In this document: positions 25,922 through 34,667 of the stretch, one piece after another
Position numbering within the stretch: position 1 is the first letter of the stretch
Layout: the number at the start of each line of letters is the position of its first letter
Assembly (NCBI RefSeq): GCF_001261775.1
Contig: NZ_LN868536.1
Span: 650,156 to 714,155, forward strand
DNA length: 64,000 nucleotides
DNA from: Anaeromassilibacillus senegalensis
GTDB lineage: Bacteria; Bacillota; Clostridia; Oscillospirales; Acutalibacteraceae
Direction: 5' to 3'
Notes under the pieces: generated by a model
What the model was told of the DNA's origin: nothing
Database searches by the model: none
The model's input: only the letters and a program-made list of their open reading frames with translations
Made by a program: the position numbers and the translations under genes

Positions 25922-26500
25922 TTAAACGTCCAATCCGAAGTTACGGCACAGCGCCGCAAGACCGCCCTGGAAGCCGGAGCCGACCGCTGCAAATTTCCAC
26001 TCGCCGCCGTGGCGGTAAATTTCCGCGACGACAATCGCGGTCTCAATGGAATAATCCTCACCCAGATCGTACCGGAGCAGCTCCTCATTCTTGGCCGTAT
26101 CCACCACGCGGATATAGGCGTTCTGCACCTGGCCGAAGTTCTGGCCGCGCTCGTCCGCCTCGTGGATGGTGACGGTAAAGGAAATCTTCTGAATGTCCGC
26201 CGGGACCTTGCTCAGGATGATGTTGACGGTTTCGTCGTCGCCTTCGCCCTCGCCGGTGCGGTTGTCGCCGCCGTAAATCACGCTGCCGGCCGCATCCTGT
26301 GTATTGTTGTAGAAAATAAAATCGGTATCCTTTGCCACGCGGCCCTGTGCGTCCGTCATGAAGACGGAAACATCCAGATCGAATTCGCTGCCGCCGTCAT
26401 ATTTATTGGTGTCCCAGCCCAATCCCGCCAGGATTTTGTCCAGACCGGCGTTGCCTTTAGTAAGATCGACTTTTTGACCCTTGGAAAGATTGATAGGCAT
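25922..26500 (-). CDS. TerD-family protein
   Basis: A 192-residue TerD protein closely related to the one at 24671. It shares the [10 protein letters not shown] start, [14 protein letters not shown], the same [13 protein letters not shown] acidic loop and [19 protein letters not shown] at the end. The near identity of loop and C-terminus indicates a recent tandem duplication with the divergent copy in between. The ATG has an AGAGGAC site. It is the third gene of the operon from the promoter at 30132. Confidence 0.93.
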   Translation of the reverse strand: MPINLSKGQKVDLTKGNAGLDKILAGLGWDTNKYDGGSEFDLDVSVFMTDAQGRVAKDTDFIFYNNTQDAAGSVIYGGDNRTGEGEGDDETVNIILSKVPADIQKISFTVTIHEADERGQNFGQVQNAYIRVVDTAKNEELLRYDLGEDYSIETAIVVAEIYRHGGEWKFAAVGSGFQGGLAALCRNFGLDV

Positions 26501-26560
26501 ATGTTTGTCCTCTTTTCATTGTTTTTTCTATGCAAACAGCATCTGCTGTTGCTTATGTCG

Positions 26561-27697
26561 TTACATATGGATTTTGCTGCGGAAATCCTCTTTCATTGCC
26601 TCCAGCTTCTTGGCGTCTTCCTGACGCTTTGCGCTGGCCTGTTCCTGAATCCGGCGGGTTTCTTCGATGCCATTGACGATGGTCTGCCAGGTCTTTTCCA
26701 GCGTTTCCACCTTGATGGAGCTGGAAGAAGCGAGCTGCGCGGTCAGTTTGGACTGGTCCGCGGTATTCTGCGCATTTTTCAGCAGCATCTCATTGGTGCG
26801 CTCGTCCAGCGCCTGCATGGCGTCCGCCTGAATTTTCTGCCGCTTCAGAAGAACCGCCTGTGTCAGCGCCTGCTTGAATACCGGCAGGGTGATGATGAAG
26901 GCGGAGTTGATTTTGCGGATCAGGTTCAGGTTGCCGAACTGCATGGACTGGATCATGGGGATGGACTGCATCGCCACATTTTCTGCAATGCGCAGATCCT
27001 GCACGCGCTGTTCCAGGATGATTTTGGCCTGTTCCATGGCGTTCAAGTCAAGCTGCAGCATGCTGTCCTGCGTCTTTTCATAATCGGCGCGCAGCTGGCC
27101 GAGATACTGGTCGATTTCCTTCAAGCCCTGCTCACCGGCCAGAATATATTTGACAAGCTCCTGGTAGTAGCCGACGTTGGCCTCAAACATGGCTTGCAGT
27201 TTCTTGTTGGATTCCATGATTTCCACTTCATACTGCTTGAGCTGGATATAGATTTTGTCCACCTCTTCGCCCATGGTGTGGTATTTGGCAAGAATCTGCT
27301 CGATCTGTTTTTGAATGTTGTTGAAAAACTTAGAGAACAGGCCGCGCTTTTCATCGGCGGCGATCTCCTGGATATCAAATTTATCCATAATATTGCCGAG
27401 CGTGGTCAGCATAGTGCCCGCATCGTTGATCTGCGCCATGTTGACGCTGTTCAGGATGGTGTCGGAACACTTGGCGATTTCCTCCGCGGCCTTGGCGCCA
27501 AAAGTGACAATGGTTTGCGGCTCGTTGATGCAGATGGTGGAAACCAGATCGTCCACCTCTTTGGAGTTGACCAGCTTTTCCGTCATCTCTTTGCGCTGTA
27601 CGGAAACGTCGTACACCTCGATTTCCTTTGGCTCAGCGGCCTCCGGTGCGGCTGCGGCCGGCTGTGCGGCGCGCGTCGGCTGATATTGCAGTCCCAT
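26561..27697 (-). CDS. Toxic anion resistance protein, TelA/YceH family
   Basis: A 378-residue TelA-family protein. The body is almost wholly helical, with long coiled-coil-prone stretches and family segments such as LVSTICINEPQTIVTFGAKA and IQSMQFGNLNLIRKINSAFI. Length matches the family (about 360-390). The first 30 residues are Ala/Pro-rich. TelA relatives confer tellurite or cell-envelope stress tolerance, and B. subtilis YceH is encoded next to YceG, exactly as here. The ATG at 27697 lies 3 bp beyond the YceG stop, with AGGA 8 bp upstream inside the YceG end, so translation is coupled. Confidence 0.92.
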   Translation of the reverse strand: MGLQYQPTRAAQPAAAAPEAAEPKEIEVYDVSVQRKEMTEKLVNSKEVDDLVSTICINEPQTIVTFGAKAAEEIAKCSDTILNSVNMAQINDAGTMLTTLGNIMDKFDIQEIAADEKRGLFSKFFNNIQKQIEQILAKYHTMGEEVDKIYIQLKQYEVEIMESNKKLQAMFEANVGYYQELVKYILAGEQGLKEIDQYLGQLRADYEKTQDSMLQLDLNAMEQAKIILEQRVQDLRIAENVAMQSIPMIQSMQFGNLNLIRKINSAFIITLPVFKQALTQAVLLKRQKIQADAMQALDERTNEMLLKNAQNTADQSKLTAQLASSSSIKVETLEKTWQTIVNGIEETRRIQEQASAKRQEDAKKLEAMKEDFRSKIHM

Positions 27698-27700
27698 ACA

Positions 27701-30058
27701 TTAATTCCTGCCTTTCCCAAATAATTTGCTGAGCCATGCGGAGGAACCGCCGGCCCGCTTTCTGTTTCTCAAATCGGGCGCTGTCTGATGGAAGACAAAA
27801 TCGCCCGCCTGGTAAATTTCAAAGCTGTCTTCGTTGATATAGGTTTCCAGATTCCGGTATCCGGTCGGAGTAAAGACGGCAATGTCAAAGCCGACCAGAT
27901 TCAAAAACGCGGTCAGAATGCAGTCCTCCAGAGAGAATACATTTTCCGTGGTGTCGATGATCATCAGCTTGGGAATGTGCTGCGTAAAATCAAAGGCCTG
28001 GATCGTCTGCAGCAGTGCCTGGTTCAGATTCAGCAGCACCGCCAGAGCGGCGATGGGGAGGTCCTTTCCGGGACTTTTTAAAATTTCGCAGTCGATCATC
28101 ATCTGGATTTTTTCCAATATATAATCCTGGGTATCCTCAGGTAAATACGCGTATTGATAAATACTGGCGCGCTTGAGCTGTGTGGGGTCAATTTTGCCGT
28201 TGTGCACAAACTGCCGCAACCGGTCCGGACTGGCCGCTTTTGTGCCGCAAAGCTGGCTGAAAAAGGGAACGCGGTCCACAAGGAAGGTTTTGTCCGTGAT
28301 CATATCCTGAATGCGGTCCCAGTACGATTCCATATCGCCGCCGTCGACGCCGCAGATTTTGGCAAAGATATTCGGCACCTTTACGGCCCCGCTTTCCGTT
28401 TCAAAACAGGGGCGGAACTGCGCCTGCTCCTTCCACAGGATGCCGACTTCGTCGATGGTCGTTTTCAGTGTGACCGGCACGGAACGGGTAAACTGCCGGT
28501 TGCGGAACATCCCGGTGTCCGTATAAAGAATCTGGTCCAGCTCCTGGGAGGCCTTATAAGCGACGGTCGCGGCCCGCACCCGTTCCTCGTGCTGCGGAAA
28601 GGGCTCCACCGGAAGGGTATTGGGCAGTACAATGGTCCTGGCGTCCTGAATCAGCGGATTGGTCCCCAGCGTCGCCTGAACGGACAGGTCGGGGCAGAAG
28701 TAAAGCACGTCGGTTCCCATGGAAGCCATGGCCCATAGAAGCGAGAGTTCGTGGGTATTGATGGTTCCATAGTACAGGAAAACAGGCTGCAGATCAGCCC
28801 GATAGCCGGCAAACAGTTTTTCCCCGTATCGCCGCATCCAGCAGGCAAGGCGAACGCCCTGATTGTATAATTTTCCAGAATCTGTTTCATTCAAACGGTC
28901 CATGGCGGACAGGAACGCCCGCTGCGCCAGCATGGTCGGCAGTTTTCCGCACGGCAGCAACAGCCGGGAAGCCAGCTGTTCCGCCAATGCGTCGGCAGGC
29001 AAGCTGCGGTTGCAGTCACGGAACAGGGCAATTTCCTCATTGGTGGGCGGGGGAATGCGGTTTTCCACCAGTCCCCAGGTTTTGCCGCTGGACGCCAGAC
29101 GGTTTTTCAGAGAGAACAGCCGGTTCCGGTATTCCTCGCGCGATTGCGCGCCCAGTGTAAAGACAAACAGATTGCAAATCGCGGGCGGCTGTGTGGTGGA
29201 ACGCCGGCTGTTTGGCAGAAGTACCGCTTCAAATGGGTCCGCGTCCTTGGCCCAGCCGTTGATGTTGACCGTTTGGCCCATTCCCTGCAGGCTGTGGCGC
29301 AGATTTCCAGCCCCGGTTGACGGAACAGTACCGGGCCGCGTCAGAGATATCCGGGGCCGCACCGGTACTGCGTTTGAAACCGGGGCCGGAATTGGTCTGG
29401 CTGCGGGTGAAGGAACCGCTTTCGCCGGTTCCGTACGGATTTCATTGTAAACAGGAGTGGAAAACGCAGAATGCGGGTCCGCTTTTAAATAGGTTTCGTC
29501 AGACGTCCAGTTTAAAAACACGACGTCGCAGCCCGCAAGGTGCAGCAGGTGCAGCAAATACACCTCGTATTTGGAAATGGTTCCCTCGTAGAGAACCTTT
29601 GGGGCCAGATGTTCGGAAAAATGCATCAGAACGCGGCTGCAGGTTTCACGCATCCAACACATCAGTTTGATATAGGTGTTGCGGATAATCGTATCGTTAG
29701 CGTGGTTCTGCTTGCGCAGAGCTTCCAGCGTTGCCTCCATCGCATGCGCGACTTTTTCACGCTGTGCCGGGCGGAGCTGTCCCATCCAGACGGTCAAGTG
29801 CCGGACCGCAAGCTGCGGCGTTGGAGAAAAGTTCGTTCCGATGGTGTCGTAAAATTTCTGGATCTGCGCTTCCGGCGGATTGGACAGAGGGGTATGAAAA
29901 TACAGACCCTCCCGTGTGGCTTCCGTACGGTAGCGGTCGATGAAGCGATCAATTGCGCCCTCTTTATCCCTTCCAATGATGCGATAAAACAGCGGGCGGG
30001 GAGGGGTGCGTTTATCCAGATCGAGAAAAAAGATTTGAAGTGGATCGGGTCCAGTCAT
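27701..30058 (-). CDS. YceG-family protein with internal duplication
   Basis: A 785-residue protein of the YceG family, a Ter-cluster component of unknown chemistry assigned to the predicted biosynthetic module. Two segments match each other: around residues 134-186 (CWMRETCSRVLMHF, VLYEGTISKYEVYLLHLL, GCDVVFLNW) and around 403-457 (CWMRRYGEKLFAGY, FLYYGTINTHELSLLWAM, GTDVLYFCPD). The protein is therefore a tandem repeat of one domain joined by a Pro-rich linker (about 205-255), longer than B. subtilis YceG (about 540). I chose ATG 30058, with GGAGAG 9 bp upstream, over an ATG nine codons earlier. It is the first gene after the operon promoter. Confidence 0.82.
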   Translation of the reverse strand: MTGPDPLQIFFLDLDKRTPPRPLFYRIIGRDKEGAIDRFIDRYRTEATREGLYFHTPLSNPPEAQIQKFYDTIGTNFSPTPQLAVRHLTVWMGQLRPAQREKVAHAMEATLEALRKQNHANDTIIRNTYIKLMCWMRETCSRVLMHFSEHLAPKVLYEGTISKYEVYLLHLLHLAGCDVVFLNWTSDETYLKADPHSAFSTPVYNEIRTEPAKAVPSPAARPIPAPVSNAVPVRPRISLTRPGTVPSTGAGNLRHSLQGMGQTVNINGWAKDADPFEAVLLPNSRRSTTQPPAICNLFVFTLGAQSREEYRNRLFSLKNRLASSGKTWGLVENRIPPPTNEEIALFRDCNRSLPADALAEQLASRLLLPCGKLPTMLAQRAFLSAMDRLNETDSGKLYNQGVRLACWMRRYGEKLFAGYRADLQPVFLYYGTINTHELSLLWAMASMGTDVLYFCPDLSVQATLGTNPLIQDARTIVLPNTLPVEPFPQHEERVRAATVAYKASQELDQILYTDTGMFRNRQFTRSVPVTLKTTIDEVGILWKEQAQFRPCFETESGAVKVPNIFAKICGVDGGDMESYWDRIQDMITDKTFLVDRVPFFSQLCGTKAASPDRLRQFVHNGKIDPTQLKRASIYQYAYLPEDTQDYILEKIQMMIDCEILKSPGKDLPIAALAVLLNLNQALLQTIQAFDFTQHIPKLMIIDTTENVFSLEDCILTAFLNLVGFDIAVFTPTGYRNLETYINEDSFEIYQAGDFVFHQTAPDLRNRKRAGGSSAWLSKLFGKGRN

Positions 30059-30131
30059 TTTGTGATACTCTCCAGTATGCAGCACCCGGGAAGGGGCTGC
30101 TCAGGTTTTTGCAAAGGGTATTTTGTTAAAA

Positions 30132-30160
30132 ATTATACTACAAAAAGACGAAAATCTCAA
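30132..30160 (-). promoter_or_regulatory. Main promoter of the Ter operon
   Basis: On the minus strand TTGAGA (30155-30160) and TATAAT (30132-30137) are 17 bp apart. The YceG start codon at 30058 lies about 65 nt beyond the expected start. The eleven-gene chain down to 16254 has gaps no larger than about 85 bp, so one transcript is plausible. Confidence 0.75.
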
Positions 30161-30217
30161 CAAGATCGCATGTTTGTCACTAAAAAGTAAGAAAAGTTAA
30201 CAAATTATACATTTTTG

Positions 30218-31060
30218 TCAGCTGTGGCTGGTGTTCATATTCATCGCCTTGGTGCTGCCGGTTCCCATGGCGCGGGCCTGAGAAATCGTATTGTAGATTT
30301 TAATGGTGGGCGCCAGCCAGACAGAGCCGGTCCCACGGTACACGTTGACGAGGCCTTCCCCGCTGACGGCGGAACCGATCAGGGTTTTGGCGGAGCGCTC
30401 CACGGTAAACTGCAGATTTCCGGTGCGGAGCACGGCAAAATTGCCGTCTACCTTGAGGATATCGTTTTCAAGTTCGACAATATCGATTTCGCAGGATGGG
30501 ACCAGGCATTCCAACACCACCAGGCCGGAACCGGACAGGGAAATCTGGAACAGACCCTCTCCGCCCGCCATGGCGGAGGAAACATTGCGCTGCATGATGG
30601 GTTTTACCGTTACGCTGCCCTGCGCACAGTAAAACATGCCCTTGTCTACAATGATTTCCTCTTTGTCGAGCTGCAAAATCAGGAAATGATTAAAGGAGGG
30701 TTCCAGCACCAGCATGCCGTTGCCCCGGTACTCCGGCTGTGCAACGCCTTCTCCCGTGACCATGCTGGAAAACATGCGGCCCAGAGCGTTGCCTACTGTG
30801 ACGCCGGAGACCATCTCCAGATTCCCACGGAAATAGCTCATGGCGCCCGGTTCGATGGTGACCATGTCGTTATTCAGATAAACCGCGACCTGACGGGCAC
30901 GGATATTTTGCTTTTCCATGAAATACATGTCCATGGCGGCGTATGTATTGGTGGAGCCCAGCAGGTGCTGGTATTCCATGACCTCCACCCGCATATTGCC
31001 ATATTCGGCTGTGTCGATGATTTTAATGTTTTCTCTGGTGCCAATTGCGCTGACCGGCAT
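30218..31060 (-). CDS. AIM24-family protein
   Basis: A 280-residue beta-rich protein of the AIM24 (TRAP-like, double-stranded beta-helix) superfamily. Typical features are the many short beta strands with Gly turns (LVLEPSFNHFLILQLD, ISLSGSGLVVLE, GEGLVNVYRGTGSVWLAPT) and the metal-site-like region GAMSYFRGNLEM. Function is unknown in bacteria; relatives occur beside TerD and vWA genes. The ATG has an AAAGGAGG site. The Ter operon has its own promoter in the 159-bp gap downstream, so this gene may be read separately or through. A perfect palindrome GCAGTATACTGC (31105-31116) lies upstream as a possible operator. Confidence 0.85.
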   Translation of the reverse strand: MPVSAIGTRENIKIIDTAEYGNMRVEVMEYQHLLGSTNTYAAMDMYFMEKQNIRARQVAVYLNNDMVTIEPGAMSYFRGNLEMVSGVTVGNALGRMFSSMVTGEGVAQPEYRGNGMLVLEPSFNHFLILQLDKEEIIVDKGMFYCAQGSVTVKPIMQRNVSSAMAGGEGLFQISLSGSGLVVLECLVPSCEIDIVELENDILKVDGNFAVLRTGNLQFTVERSAKTLIGSAVSGEGLVNVYRGTGSVWLAPTIKIYNTISQARAMGTGSTKAMNMNTSHS

Positions 31061-31176
31061 ATAAATGCCCTCCTTTATATTGAAATGTATAGACCTTATA
31101 AATTGCAGTATACTGCTTTGTTCGACAAAAAGCCAGCGAAACCCAGAAGATTTTATATATCGTGAACAGCTTTCAC

Positions 31177-31205
31177 TTGGCTTTTGTAAGAATACCGCCT
31201 ATAAT
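31177..31205 (+). promoter_or_regulatory. Promoter of the GNAT gene pair
   Basis: TTGGCT (31177-31182) and TATAAT (31200-31205) are 17 bp apart, and the ATG at 31235 follows. Confidence 0.65.
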
Positions 31206-31234
31206 AAACATATTCAGAGGAACGGGGGAAGCAG

Positions 31235-31717
31235 ATGTCCATTCAAATACGGGTATTTCAAGCAGGTGACGCGGAGGAGATCGTGCGTCTGATCCGCCGC
31301 AACCTGCGGGAGGTCAACAGCCGGGACTATCCGGCGGAAGAAGTGGAGCGGCTTGTACGGGAACATACGCCGGAAGTTGTCTGCGCGATGGCTGGGCAGG
31401 GACGGATGTTTGTCGCGCTGCTCGAGAATGTTCTGGTGGGCGTGCTCTGTGTGCTTCCCTCCTGGGAGAAGGAGCGGGAATACTGGCTGCGGACGGTTTT
31501 TGTTTCACCGGAGCTTCATGGAAAAGGAATTGGCAGTATGCTTGTAGAAGCGGGGGAAGCATATGCCCGCGAAGTGGGCGCGGTGATCCTGCGCCTTTGC
31601 GCCTCACAGACCGCACATGGCTTTTATCTAAAACTGGGGTATCGCGATCTGGCGCAGGACGCGGATGCCGACGGGCTGTATCCGATGGAGAAGTACTGTG
31701 ATACGGCAGTGATGTGA
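31235..31717 (+). CDS. GNAT-family N-acetyltransferase
   Basis: A 160-residue acetyltransferase. Motif A for acetyl-CoA is visible as VFVSPELHGKGIGSMLVEAGEAYA, in which the GKGIGSML loop contacts the cofactor pyrophosphate. A conserved late Tyr/Phe strand (HGFYLKLGYRDL) completes the fold. The substrate cannot be inferred. A GGGGGAAG site precedes the ATG. A second GNAT gene follows after 33 bp, so the pair probably forms an operon. Confidence 0.85.
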   Translation: MSIQIRVFQAGDAEEIVRLIRRNLREVNSRDYPAEEVERLVREHTPEVVCAMAGQGRMFVALLENVLVGVLCVLPSWEKEREYWLRTVFVSPELHGKGIGSMLVEAGEAYAREVGAVILRLCASQTAHGFYLKLGYRDLAQDADADGLYPMEKYCDTAVM

Positions 31718-31750
31718 TTGCCGTGATGCAGAAACAGGAAAAGGGACAAG

Positions 31751-32278
31751 ATGAAACTGTTATTTGAAAAAGGGACAAAGGCGGATATTGACGAACTGGA
31801 AAAGCTCTATGATGCCTTAAATGACTACCTGGCCTGCCATACGAATTTTCCCGGCTGGATCAAAGGTGTTTATCCCGTCCGAAAAACGGCGGAGGATGGA
31901 ATAGAAGAAGGAACTCTGTTTGTAGCCAGAAGCGGCGGTCGAATTGCCGGGACGGTCATCCTGCGCCATGAGCCGGAAGCAGGGTATTCCCAGGCCGACT
32001 GGCATATCCAGCTGGAGGAGGCAGAAGTTTTTGTGGTTTATACTTTTGCCGTCCATCCGCAGTACCTGGGCAAGGGTGTTGGGAAAGCGCTGCTGGAGTT
32101 TGCCGTCCGGTACAGTGTGGAACAGAAAGCCAAAGCGATACGGCTGGATGTTTACGAGCACAACACCCCCGCGATTGGCCTGTATAAAAAGTGCGGGTTT
32201 CAATATGTAGATACAGTGGATCTGGGATATTCGAATTACGGGCTGGACCGGTTTGAGCTGTACCAAAAAGGATTATAA
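31751..32278 (+). CDS. GNAT-family N-acetyltransferase
   Basis: A 175-residue acetyltransferase. The acetyl-CoA loop is VHPQYLGKGVGKALLEFAV, followed by IRLDVYEHNTPAIGLYKKCG and a hydrophobic end strand (FQYVDTVDLGY), all typical of the Gcn5-related fold. The N-terminus (LEKLYDALNDYLACHTNFPGW) resembles a subgroup of clostridial GNATs of unknown substrate. An AAAGGGAC site precedes the ATG. It is second in the two-gene unit started at 31235. Confidence 0.85.
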   Translation: MKLLFEKGTKADIDELEKLYDALNDYLACHTNFPGWIKGVYPVRKTAEDGIEEGTLFVARSGGRIAGTVILRHEPEAGYSQADWHIQLEEAEVFVVYTFAVHPQYLGKGVGKALLEFAVRYSVEQKAKAIRLDVYEHNTPAIGLYKKCGFQYVDTVDLGYSNYGLDRFELYQKGL

Positions 32279-32284
32279 TGTAAA

Positions 32285-32321
32285 AATGGGGCGGGTATGC
32301 ACATCGCATATCCGCCCCATT
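32285..32321 (-). terminator. Terminator after HPr
   Basis: A 16-bp stem (32285-32300 with 32306-32321, one G-T pair) lies between convergent genes. On the minus strand it is followed by TTTTTA, so it best serves the HPr gene, and it may also stop the GNAT transcript. Confidence 0.75.
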
Positions 32322-32340
32322 GCTTCTATGAAAATTCAGC

Positions 32341-32598
32341 TTATAAATTTTCCTTGAAAAACGCTTCCAATGCGGGAGCCGCAGTGTCTTCGTCCGCACC
32401 GTCGACGGTGACGACGATTTCCTCGCCCTTTTTGGCTGCAAGGCCCATCACAGAGAAGATCTTTTTGGCGTCGCCGGACTGCTCTCCCTTTTTGAGAGTG
32501 ATGGCGCTTGCAAATTCCTTTGCTTTTTTGACCAACAGGCCGGCCGGTCTGGCGTGGATTCCTTCATTGTCGGTAATTACATACTTAAATTCCTTCAT
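32341..32598 (-). CDS. ptsH: HPr-family phosphocarrier protein
   Basis: An 85-residue HPr. The active His15 is in EGIHARPAG. The usual regulatory Ser46 is replaced by Lys (DAKKIFSVMG, Lys46), so the HPr kinase/phosphorylase site used for catabolite repression in Firmicutes is missing. Phosphotransfer from enzyme I should still work. Its place just downstream of fruA suggests it serves the fructose phosphotransferase system, like a dedicated FPr-type carrier. It has its own consensus promoter at 32683-32711. I name it ptsH by family only; a canonical HPr with Ser46 may exist elsewhere in the genome. Confidence 0.88.
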   Translation of the reverse strand: MKEFKYVITDNEGIHARPAGLLVKKAKEFASAITLKKGEQSGDAKKIFSVMGLAAKKGEEIVVTVDGADEDTAAPALEAFFKENL

Positions 32599-32682
32599 TG
32601 TTCCTATCTCCTTGCATTTTGATGGCGTCCCGGCAGAACCGGGGCGGTTATAAATTCCCCACAGGGAAATGCGCTTATCCTT

Positions 32683-32711
32683 ATTATAGGAGGAAAATTC
32701 TGGCGGGTCAA
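32683..32711 (-). promoter_or_regulatory. Promoter of the HPr gene
   Basis: On the minus strand TTGACC (32706-32711) and TATAAT (32683-32688) are 17 bp apart, just past the fruA stop codon at 32716. Confidence 0.72.
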
Positions 32712-32715
32712 TAGA

Positions 32716-34635
32716 TCAGGCCGTTTCCTTGACCGGCTTTTTCAGAATTGCCAGCAGAATCATGGCGATCACGGAACCAATTAAGAGAGAGAGCAAATAC
32801 ATGGGCCAGTTTTGCACCACCGCAAAGACGAAGATACCGCCGTGGGGCGCAGGCAGTGTGCAGCCAAACAACATAGAGAGTGCGCCGGCTACAGCGGAGC
32901 CGACGACGCAGGAGGGAATGACGCGCAGCGGGTCGGCGGCGGCGAACGGAATCACGCCTTCCGTGATGAAGGAGAAGCCCATGATATAGTTGGTCAGCGT
33001 GGTCTGGCGCTCCTTGACCGTAAAACGATTTTTAAAGAAGGTCGTACACAGTGCGATGGCGAGCGGGGGCACCATGCCGCCGATCATGACGGCCGCCATG
33101 ACGCCGGAAGAAACCGGATCACCCGCGGCGCTGATCAGGGAAGCGGTGCCGAATACATAGGCCGCCTTGTTGACCGGGCCGCCCATGTCGACGCTCATCA
33201 TGCCGCCGACCAGCGCGCCGAGCAGAACGCCGCTGGCTTCGTTCATACTCGCCAGAGAATTGCTGATCCAAAGATTCAGCATGGAAACCGGCGGATTCAC
33301 AATAAAGGTGATGATTGCGCCGATGGCCAGAATGCCGACAACGGGGTAGATCAGTACCGGTTTGGTGCCCTCCAGCGATTTGGGCAGACGGCCGCAGAGC
33401 TTTTCCAGGCCCAGCATCAGGTATCCCGCGATGAAACCCGCGATCAGCGCGCCCAGGAAGCCGGAACCGCCTGCATTGGCAAGCGCGCCGCCTACAAAGC
33501 CGACCGCCAGTCCCGGGCGGTCCGCAATGCTGCTGGCGATAAAGCCTGCGAGGATCGGGAGCATAAAGCCAAATGCCGCGTTGCCGACCGTCTTAAAGAA
33601 TGCGGCGGCGGGGGAGTTCATACCGAAGTTTGCGGGATCCGCGCCGGGAGCCAGAATGGTATCGAGCAGGAAGGCGATCGCGATCAGGATGCCGCCGCCA
33701 ATGACGAAGGGCAGCATGTTGGAGACGCCGTTCATCAGGTGCTTGTAGATTTGATGGCCGATGCCCTCCTTGCTTTCTTCAACAACGGCCTGCTTGCCGC
33801 CTTCCGTGTGGTAAATGGGCGCATTGCCATTTAAAATTGTTTCGATCAATTCCTTGGGGCGGGAGATGCCATCCGAAACCCTGGTCTGAATCACCGGCTT
33901 GCCATCAAAGCGGGGCATATCCACCTTGGTATCCGCTGCGATGATGACGCCGTCCGCCGCGGCAATTTCCGCGCGGGTCAGCACATTCTTTTTGCCGCCG
34001 GAACCGTTGGTTTCCACTTTTATAGTGACGCCCATCTCTTTGGCCTTCTCTTCCAGACTCTCCGCTGCCATGTAGGTGTGTGCGATGCCGGTGGGGCAGG
34101 CGGTGACGGCCAGGATGCGGTATGCGCCTGGCGCGGCCTGTTTTGCCGCTGCTTCCTTTTGTCTGGTTTCCGCCAGCTTTTTATTTTCCGCCTCGTTGAT
34201 CAGGCGGAAAAAGGCGTCTTTGTCTTTTGCGTCCATCAGGCTTTGGCGGAACGCGTCGTCCATCAGGAGGACGCTCAGCCGGCCCAATACGTCCAGATGA
34301 ATATTTTCTTCCGTATCCGGCGCGGCGATCAGGAAGAACAGGCGCGCGGGCTCTCCGTCCAGCGTGTCAAAATCCACGCCGTCCGGTGCGACCATCACGC
34401 TCAGGCCGGCCTTTTTGACCGCTCTGGTTTTAGCGTGCGGGATGGCGACGCCCTCTCCGATGCCGGTGGAACCGGTGGTCTCGCGCTTGAAAACGCAATC
34501 TTCATAGGTTTTCCGGTCGAGAATATTGCCGGATTTCATCATCAGGTCGACCAGGTGGTGGATGGCGTCTTCCTTGTTTTTGGGGGCGGCATGCAGGTCC
34601 ATCGCGTCTTTGTTTAACAGCTCGGTGATGCGCAT
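32716..34635 (-). CDS. fruA: PTS fructose transporter, fused EIIABC
   Basis: A 639-residue fused permease. Domain order is EIIA (residues 1-150, phospho-His67 in GVAIPHAKT), EIIB (from about 172, phospho-Cys180 in AVTACPTGIAHTYMAA) and EIIC (from about 310, with about nine helices, starting VSNMLPFVIGGGILIAIAFL). It imports fructose as fructose 1-phosphate, which FruK then phosphorylates. I chose ATG 34635 with GAGGAGG 10 bp upstream; a longer frame begins in the fruK end. It is third in the fruR-fruK-fruA operon. Confidence 0.93.
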   Translation of the reverse strand: MRITELLNKDAMDLHAAPKNKEDAIHHLVDLMMKSGNILDRKTYEDCVFKRETTGSTGIGEGVAIPHAKTRAVKKAGLSVMVAPDGVDFDTLDGEPARLFFLIAAPDTEENIHLDVLGRLSVLLMDDAFRQSLMDAKDKDAFFRLINEAENKKLAETRQKEAAAKQAAPGAYRILAVTACPTGIAHTYMAAESLEEKAKEMGVTIKVETNGSGGKKNVLTRAEIAAADGVIIAADTKVDMPRFDGKPVIQTRVSDGISRPKELIETILNGNAPIYHTEGGKQAVVEESKEGIGHQIYKHLMNGVSNMLPFVIGGGILIAIAFLLDTILAPGADPANFGMNSPAAAFFKTVGNAAFGFMLPILAGFIASSIADRPGLAVGFVGGALANAGGSGFLGALIAGFIAGYLMLGLEKLCGRLPKSLEGTKPVLIYPVVGILAIGAIITFIVNPPVSMLNLWISNSLASMNEASGVLLGALVGGMMSVDMGGPVNKAAYVFGTASLISAAGDPVSSGVMAAVMIGGMVPPLAIALCTTFFKNRFTVKERQTTLTNYIMGFSFITEGVIPFAAADPLRVIPSCVVGSAVAGALSMLFGCTLPAPHGGIFVFAVVQNWPMYLLSLLIGSVIAMILLAILKKPVKETA

Positions 34636-34667
34636 ATTGTATTCCTCCTCATATCTGACAAATGTCC

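Noticed and set aside
32812..33834. Long plus-strand open frame antisense to the fructose permease
   Set aside because: Composition rich in Ala, Gln, Asp and His typical of shadow frames; the opposite strand is a clear PTS permease.
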